Source: Anaspis maculata (lineage: Eukaryota; Arthropoda; Insecta; Coleoptera; Scraptiidae). Taken from it: DNA of 64,000 nt. This document shows, piece by piece, positions 13,001-22,000 of the stretch (the first letter of the stretch is position 1; every line of letters begins with the position of its first letter). Position numbers and translations under genes: made by a program. A model generated the notes under the pieces. The model ran no database searches. It was not told the origin of the DNA and was given only the letters and a program-made list of their open reading frames with translations. The stretch lies in assembly GCA_949128115.1 (NCBI GenBank), contig OX421965.1, positions 55,174,012 to 55,238,011 of the forward strand, read 5' to 3'.

Positions 13001-16000
13001 ACTTGACAGTGACAGGCGACTGGGTGACAGGGAACGTTTGGCTTGTTCTTGCCCCGTTCACTCCATAATCACGTGACCCAAACTCCAACTCCACTCCACT
13101 CGTTCCACTCCAAACCAAGCCGAACGCAGCATATTTACCAGCCGTCAGAGCTGTCACTGTTAACCTAAAATTTTATATCAGTCAGTGTGACGTGACGTCT
13201 ATCAACTTTGTTACTACGGTATTGCAAAATGATTCCATTGAAGTGGCGCATGTCTAATGCGGGCCAAATTTCGAAAAGGCGGCAATGACAATCATTGTTG
13301 AACACGCTGTATCTGCATCTTCCCTCCTCGTCGCTGAAATTTTAGCAATATGGCGGCCTTCATCCACGAGCACGACTTCTTACGATCGTTTCCGATATCA
13401 AAGACGAACGAGAATACGCAAGTTTATACAATAGAAAATACGCAAGCTTCGTATACGAAATTCGTAAACAGACGGCGTGCTCCCCGCACTGTTTCTCAGT
13501 TTTGATCCGCCAAAATTTCTTGACATGTTTTTCAATTATTGGAATTTTCTAAGGCCCGATTTAATATTAGTAATAATAATAGTACATGTTTTCCTATTGT
13601 TTTGTGTGACCTGCCTGAATGTGCCTTAAATTTAAACTCCTGTTACCAAGGGGGACCGGGGCGCGGCCAGGCTGATGGGCGGAGCCTTCGGGCTTTGGCG
13701 GAAGCGCACTCTCGATGGCGGTGGCGAGACCTGAGGCCTTGCTAGCGGACGTTGTCCGCTCGGCGGATGGTTCAGGACGGTGGCCCCCGAGGGGGCCGGT
13801 GCTTTGGCCCTGAAAAGGGCCAATGGTTTCTTGAAACGGATGACTGTCGATGGGAAGCATCTGGGCGAAGGCCGTCTGCGGACGTGCGGTGCGAAGTCGA
13901 TGCGGCGATGTGTGTCGGCTCAGGACTGCTGAACGACTGGGGGGAATCATACAAGCGTCGGCTTATATAGAAGCGAAGGGACGAGCGTTGGCTCCGCCTC
14001 CTTCCGGCCGGGCCGGTAACACCACCGTGTTCCTGGAAGACGGCCTTTGCACTCGTGCTTTCCGGGGCGCTTCGATGCCGCTGGAGGAGTGGACCTGGAT
14101 CTTTGCCTGGTGGTCCGGGTGTTTGGCTGGCTGGATCTGGTGCTGGTCTTGTGAAGAAGTTCTCGGGCATCGATGCGGGATGGGCGGTCCGAGAATGGCG
14201 TAGGCTGCCAGCGTACCGTTGCAGGCGATCGTCCTGCTTGGGCTTACGGCTGGAGCTTTTAGCACGGTCTGGTGCCGGAGCTTCTTCTTGGCGGTGGTTT
14301 GTCGGTGCGGTCGACGGACGTCGACGGATTTCGTCTCCGCCTGGTGTTTCGGCGAAGGTGTTGGTGTCGAGTTCGGGGCTTCCTTCTGGCGGGAGTCACT
14401 GGTGGAACACGAGACGCAAGCCCGGACGTAGGCGGTAACGTCTTGTCTCATTCGGCGCCAGTGGTAGGACTGCTGGATCCGTGAGAGAGTTTCCTGGTGG
14501 CCGGAATGCGTTGGCTCCTGCGTGTCATGACAGGCGTGTATGACTTGACGAGCCATGCTCCGGGGCACCACCAGTAGCTTCCCATGTTGAGTGCGGCGCC
14601 AGAGTATGTTTTCTTCCACAATATAGTTCTCCAGCAGCCACTGCGTGTGTGGATGGAACGGCTGGTGGCGGCGCCAGGAGGCTATATCGCGGATGATGTG
14701 CGGAGAGGTGCTCTGTGCTCTCACTACGCGCTCGTGCATGGTGAGGTTCTCGGCCGGGGACGGAGACGTCCGTGGTCCTTTGGCCGGGCGGTGTGTAGAC
14801 ACGGGCGCTGCGGGCCGGGCTTGCTCGAAGAACGCTGTGACTTTATGCGGCAGGTAGAGGTGTACGCATTGCCGGTTGAAGTCGATGTGGGCGTCTGTCT
14901 GCTGCAAGAACGGCAGCCCGAGAATGCAATCCTCCTGTAGATCGTCCATCGGCGAGAAGGCCACGAACGTGTGGTTCGTGCCCACGCGTACGGCCAGAAT
15001 CTGGTCGTGGTAGCGTGTGACGACTCTTGAGCCGAAGGCTAGCTTGGCTTGGGCCGTCCGGGGGGCGGAAAGGTCCCGAAGCAGGTCGGCTCGGATGATG
15101 TTGTTGCCGGAGCTGGTGTTGAGCTGGGCCGAAACCTGGATGCCTTTCACCTGCAGCCGTATGCGGGGCGATAGGCTGGCGGCGGCGAAAGTACCCAGGC
15201 TGATGTCGGCGTCGGAGATGGTGTTGAGGACCATCGGCGGTGCTGGTTCTGGCGTCGGGTAGTCCAGGGACGGAAGCGATGCGTTCCTGGGTGCCGCTGC
15301 TGACTCCAGAAAGGGGTTTGTTGTTGGGCGCCACTCGTCGTCTGAAGCGACGAGAAATGGATTCGTCGATGAGAACGGAGACGTCCGGTTCTCGCTCGAT
15401 TCCTCGGTGATGCTCAGGGCGTCGGTGGATTCCTCCGGAACTGCGGTTCCAGAAAAGCCCCACGTTGGGCGCCATGTTACCAAGGGGGACCGGGGCGCGG
15501 CCAGGCTGATGGGCGGAGCCTTCGGGCTTTGGCGGAAGCGCACTCTCGATGGCGGTGGCGAGACCTGAGGCCTTGCTAGCGGACGTTGTCCGCTCGGCGG
15601 ATGGTTCAGGACGGTGGCCCCCGAGGGGGCCGGTGCTTTGGCCCTGAAAAGGGCCAATGGTTTCTTGAAACGGATGACTGTCGATGGGAAGCATCTGGGC
15701 GAAGGCCGTCTGCGGACGTGCGGTGCGAAGTCGATGCGGCGATGTGTGTCGGCTCAGGACTGCTGAACGACTGGGGGGAATCATACAAGCGTCGGCTTAT
15801 ACAGGGTGGTCCTCGTTTTATTTCATTAAATTCAAGGATCAATAGAAAATAAAAAATGAAGGGGACTTTCTTTAGAAAACATATTTGAGAAATGCCTAAT
15901 AACAGAGATACAGCCCTTCAAAGTTGGAAATAAATAATCGTTTTTTCCGCATAACTTTTGAACCGTTCAACCGATTTCATTCAAAATAGAACCAAAGGTT

Positions 16001-19000
16001 TACTGAAGTTATCCCCTGTCGAACAATCATAACATGTTCCATTAAAAAGTTTCAGGGGCTTAGACATTAGGGGGTGACCCTACTTTTCCCCCCCTATTTT
16101 TCACGCCCCTAGTTATTTTTGGAAACTGTTTATAATTTTTAATTCTACGTTCAATTTAGAAGAAAAAGTCACTCCTGCAAAATTTTGATTAGAGGCTTCG
16201 TTTAGGAGATATTCGAGTTTGAAACTTTGGAAAACATCCCGAAATCGCCACTTTTCAGAACCCAAATTGTTTTTTTCCTGAAAATTTTTCGTGTTTTGGA
16301 AAAAATGGTGGTTTATCAACTTAGAAACTCTAAGAAACCTATTTCAGCTGAGAAATCATGAGTTTCTTTGAATTTTAATTGTTAGACCTTTGAAAGTGGC
16401 GATTTCGGGATGTTTCCCAAAGTTTCAAACCCAAATATCTCCTGAACGAAGCCTCTAATCAAAATTTTGCAACAGTGATTTTTTCTTCAAAATTGAACGT
16501 AGAATTCAAAATTATGAACAGTTTCCTGAAATAACTGAGGGGTGAAAAATAGGGGGGGAAAAGTAGAGTCACCCCCTAATGTCTGAGCCCCTGAAACTTT
16601 TTTATAGAACATGTTATGATTGTTCGACAGGGGATAATTTCAGTGAACCTTTGGTTCTATTTATAATCAAATCGGTTGAACGGTTCAAAAGTTATGCGAA
16701 AAAAACCATTAATCATTTCCAACTTTGAAGGGCTGTATCTCTGTTATTAGGCATTTCTCCAATATGTTTTCTGAAAAAAGTCCCCTTCATTTTTCATTCT
16801 CTATCGATCCTTGAATTTAATGACATAAAAGTCGGACCACCCTGTATAGAAGCGAAGGGACGAGCGTTGGCTCCGCCTCCTTCCGGCCGGGCCGGTAACA
16901 CTCCTTTAATCGATTTTTTCTTTTGTTTTTCTTTTAACGTCGGCCCATTTCTGCGATGAGGCCAAATACCGACGCCAGGAAAGCGAAAATCAACCACTAC
17001 CTGAAAATTTTGCCGCACCTGTCTCCATGCAGGATGATAAAATGACATCGCGGTGACTTTGCACAGCACACAGGACCACTTACTACGTTTCCATGGAGAA
17101 TTGAAATCGATTTGAAAACGGTATCGGGATTGAAAACTGCATGTAAACACTTGCAGAACTGTATCTAAATCGATTTGAGTCTCAAGGTCGATTCGGCAAA
17201 TTCTGGGATCGTATCGGGATCGGATCGAAATAATACTTATGGAAACCCAATCGGATTGGATCGAGACATCAACAAACAGAAACTGATACATAGCAATGAG
17301 TAAAACCGCTGTTCTGGTCGCATCGAGGGTCGCATTCATACTTGCACCTGTTTTCTGCACTTCTGCCTTCTGCACACTTGCAGTTTGCAGAGTACTTGCA
17401 CTTTCTTTGATACGTTAGGTTGGGATAGTTTTAGGTTAGGGTTAGACTCACATGACAGATATGTAAACAGAATTCAAATCGATTTGAATACCAAGTTTGA
17501 ACCACTCATGTGAACACTTCCGTATTCAATCCCGATACCGTTTTCAAATCGATTTCAATTCTCCATGGAAACGTAGTAATTGATAAGCCACGGGACCCAC
17601 GGTTTTATTTGTCACCAGTGGCGTTCAGTAGGATCACATCGGAATTATTTCAATGGAAAAAGTACTCAATTATTCTTTTTCGATGTTTTTTTATTAATCG
17701 ATTTCCTTGTTTAATTACAACAAGAATCGAAACTGGAAGCAAGTCAAGATCCCATTTTGAATCACTTGAAAACTGAAACCAATAAACATTTTCAATAATA
17801 AATAATACATTTCTCTACATGCATCAATTCGTCAGCCGTCAAAAGCCTGGTCGCAAATTGGTGATGCGGTAATTTTTGGAGAAGTGTACATTAAGGTTTT
17901 CATCCGGATTTTCTCGATGTAGTACTTGTGGGCAGGCAGCCAATTCCATGATTTACAGTTTTTGTATGTTTCATCTGCCAAAGCGATTGAAATAATAAAT
18001 ATTTGTTTATTTCTAAAAATGTTCGGCCATTGTCCATATCATTCATTGTTTCCAGGGAAATTGAGTACTATTTCTAAAAATGTTCGGCCATTGTCCATGT
18101 CATTTATTGTTTTCAGAGAAATGGAGTAATAGTTATTTATAGATTAGGGACAGTCTAGTGCCAATTGCGAATCTTTGAAGCCTGGGACTTCCGCTACGCG
18201 TCACGGGGTAAATTTATGTGCCCGTACAAATGCACAAATGGACTGGTCCCTTCATCCCTTAATTTCCACTCTCCGCAAGTCTCTGTCGCACTGACACTAC
18301 TTCAACTTCATTTTTAATTCGAGTGTGAAAGTAACGACGGCGACGTGGGTAATAACCCTGGATTAAAGCACGCCACAGATGATTTTGATAGTTGAAAATC
18401 GCTGCGCCGTTTAGAGCGGCTCAGTCGCTTGCTCTGTTTTTCTCTCACGTTGTTTGCCAGCTTTGGGAAATGAACAGATGATGATCCTGCATTTTTCTTT
18501 GCCCATCACTAATACCCTTGACAGACTGCGCCTTAATGATCATTAAGTGTAATGATCATTAACGTTAAATGACGATTGCGAATTTGGGGGTGACACACTG
18601 CAAATCGTAATAAGCCTATGAGCTTGCGCTGTAGCGCATGAATAAACGTGGCGATCAATTTTCCCCTAAAATGTCAATGTCAAATTGTCGAATGGTCCGG
18701 AGTATTGGGCTATTATTGCCCTTATTATCTATAATTATAATATTAATTTCATATTTTCGGTGAGGTGTGAGGTGGTATTTAGTTTAGATTCCATTCAATC
18801 AAGAAAGCGTGGTGTGAACATTGCAAGCAATAACAAAGTAATTATTGCTTGCATTGTTCAAACCACATCATACTATCTCTATTTGTTGCCAAAATATATG
18901 TTGAATTTGTATTGAGTCGAAAGAAATAAAGGAAAAGAAAAGCCTGATGATTTAGTCAATATCCTGATCAAAATCGCATAGCCCCATAGTCTAACCAACT

Positions 19001-22000
19001 TTTGAGCGCGGCCCTGATTTATGTGTGCGGCTGGCAAGTGGCAAGGCAAGTAACAGATACATGTTATAGTTCATTATGTTTGTATCTATCGTGTGTACCT
19101 TCCATTTCACTTGCTTTTGCAAAATTTCACATTTTTCACGACGGACGTTCTGGAAACCTATTCCCTCATCAATAAATTCGACTTTGCCAAAGACAGAGTA
19201 CCACCAACCGATACTGTGCTACAAGTTCGCAATGTTCATATCATCCAACTTTCGCGAACAGGTGCAGGCGGTCATTTCTAATGTAAGGCGAGGAGATTTT
19301 TCAATTTTTCGTACGTGCTTACACGTGCACGCTACGGGAATCATATACCTACCTGTCTCACGGATACTTACGGAAACCCATCTCCTCATCAATAAATTCG
19401 ACTCGCTCAAAAATTGAGTGCCGCCAATCTATATCCTGCTGCCCGTTTGCAATGTTCGTATCATCCAAATTCCGCGAATAGATGGTCATTTCTTATGTTT
19501 TTGGAGTTTTTATTTTTTCGTAGTACTTATACGTGCACACTACGGGCATTTTCTCATAATTTGGTACAAGAGATATCGTTGCAAGAAGCAAGACACAAAA
19601 TCCAGTTCCTCCATTTCAGAAATACGTGTCTGAATGGCGTACTTAAGTGACGGACTTGATGACAAATGACAGATATCGCGATTCATTGCAGAAAAGCTGG
19701 CCAATGGTATTCAAAAATCACGGCGATGATGCACGACCACCGGAGATTATTCGGCGATTATGGTTACTTCTAGTTAATGACCATTAAGGTCCTAAGTGAC
19801 GTTCTAAATGATCATTAAGTAAATGACGACGTGACACACTGGTCATTTATGTCGTAATTTACGCTTAATGATCATCAAGTTTTCCAGTCTGTCAAGGGTA
19901 TAACACCGTGGCACTACGCATACCGAGGAGTGCGAAGTTCTCGCTTTTTCACAAGCAAGCACACGAAGAACAATGCCACCCACTGCCACTATGCCAATTT
20001 TTTTCGGATGTGTTTTTGTTTTTTTTTTGTAATAAGCCGTTATGGCAGCAGTTTTGGAATCTTATAGATAGAGAATTGCCGTCCATCGCTGGGAAGTTTT
20101 TATTTTTTCCAGGTTCATTTTTTTCACCAAACAAAACGTTGCGTTCTTGTTGTTTTCAATTATTTGTTTTCAGGTCGTCTTCGAGGCCGTGCTGTGGTAC
20201 TGTTACCACCTGCTGCAGACCGGCAACATTTCCGACGTGAGAATAGGCGACATTTCCGACGATTATTTCGGCATCGACGAGTACTGCACCATTTTGTACA
20301 ACGACGAGGTGCACACGTTCGAACAAGTCATCGGAACCCTGACCAGAGTGTTGAAGTGCAATCAGCGCAACGCCATCGAATACGTAACAAACATTGACAG
20401 AGAGGGCAGGGCCGTGGTCAAGTGCGCAGCGTTCCAGCAATGCAGCGACCTCAAGATGGACATTGAGAAGTACACCTCGCGCCACGGCAACAAACCGCTC
20501 AAAGTCCTGGTGAACCATGCCCACATCATCGCCCACCAGATTTACGCCATGAAACTGCTGAACTGGCTTCAGACTTTCATGAGCCACGGCGAAGGCTTCC
20601 GGTCGATATTCGCGCAGGTCGCACTGCAACCGCAGGATTCCGAACCGTGCATCATCAAGGGAATTTTCTTGCGGGACTCGTCGCTGTGGAAGAGCGCCAG
20701 GTCACAGTGGCAGCGCGTTTTGATATCCGGAATGCTGCTGGAGTACGAGAACAAGAAGAGTCTCGCCAAGATATTCACGAAGAATTACGGAACGATCATC
20801 AAAGATTTCATCAAGGACGACCACGATCACGCGTTTTCGATATCGTCGCTGTCGGTGCAATTGTTCACGGTGCCGACGCTTGCGCACCATTTGATCGCTC
20901 AAGACGACGTTTTGTACATTCTGTTGAACACGTTCATGTCAGAATGCTCGGCGAAATGCAACAAGGCAGGCAAGTTGGAGTTTGAACGCAACCCATCAAT
21001 TCATACTTTCAAACGAGCGCATTTCATGCTCTATGACTTGCGCTATCTACTGGGTTCGATTCCTGAAGTATGGGATGATGACTTACGCAGGAGTTTCTTG
21101 CACGGCTTGTTTGTTTTGTTAGGATTATTTACGAAAATGCAAGGCATGGACACGGTCACGCGACAAGTGGGTCAACACATGGAATACGAACCGGAGTGGG
21201 AATCTGCGTTTAATTTGCACGTTCGATTGGCTTACTGCATTTCTTTGGTCATACGATGGTGCAGCACCGACAACGTTGTTTTGGTGAAAGCGTACCGCGC
21301 TGTTCTGAAAAAATTGGAGGAAAGCATCGAACCGCACGAAACATGGACGGTCAACGAAATAGCCGATCACAGCGCCTCGTCTATCATCTACGAAGTCGCT
21401 TCCAGACCTGTATCGATACATTTGCCGCTGTCTCGATTCCTGTCCGGTTTGCATGTGCAGTTGGAAAGGCACGGGCTTCATTTTGACGGGCCGGAGTTTC
21501 AAACGCCCAAGCCGAATCCGGTTCAAATCATGGAACCGGTTCTCAGAAGTCAAGTTATGATTGCGCAGGTGCACGCAGGAATGTGGCGCAGGAATGGTTA
21601 CGCCTTGCTGAACCAGCTGTATTTCTACCACAACGTCAAGTGCAGAACGGAAATGCTCGATCGCGACATATGTCTGTTGCAGATGTGCGCCTCGCTCATT
21701 GAAAGTAACGAATATCTCATCCACGTCTTGCACAAGTTCAATTTGATAAATTGGGCTAACCCGCAGTACGAGATTGAAAGCTTGAAATCACCCGAAGAGG
21801 ACAGCATGCGTCAAACTATAGCTTTAGTCGAAGAATTTTTGCAGTTGCTCATAGTGATAATCGGCGAAAGGTACACGCCCGGCGTTAGCAATTGTACAAA
21901 TGATGATCGTATCAAGAAAGAGATTGTGCAGCACTTGTGCATTAAACCGTTACCGCATTCGGAGCTTTGTAAGATTATCACCGACGATATCGGACATGAA

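Larger units (their letters stand above)
11690..13500. repeat. Old inverted repeat split by a later insertion
   Basis: Copies of gagcacgccgtcaatcggtt and ttacgaaattcgtgttcgt at 11690-11910 (two tandem versions) match inverted DNA at about 13380-13490 (cgtatacgaaattcgtaaac, gacggcgtgctcc). The element 12021-13309 sits between the halves, so it inserted later. Confidence 0.55.
13641..16900 (-). mobile_element. Non-autonomous Ty3/gypsy-type LTR retroelement
   Basis: Identical 381-bp LTRs (tgttacc...ggtaaca) flank a 1.4-kb interior. The host repeat CTCC on both sides (13637-13640, 16901-16904) is a 4-bp target duplication. On the minus strand the 5' LTR is the right one, followed directly by a tRNA-Lys-type primer site and then coding sequence with a protease-like and an integrase zinc-finger region. 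Reverse transcriptase, RNase H and the integrase core are absent, so it needs a partner element. The right LTR is split by a 1043-bp insertion. Confidence 0.9.
7033..20173 (+). other. Ubr1: Ubr intron 1 (13.1 kb, transposon-rich)
   Basis: The intron has GT-AG ends (gtcagt; tttgttttcag) and phase 0. It carries at least eight mobile or repeat units, annotated separately. The stretches 7033-7805, 7943-8508, 10002-11000, 13310-13640 and 17579-18006 show no exon I can defend. At 10593-10710 there is a small inverted pair (ggttttggcccgcgg / ccgcggtccaaaacc). 19899-20173 is unique sequence leading to the acceptor. Confidence 0.85.
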
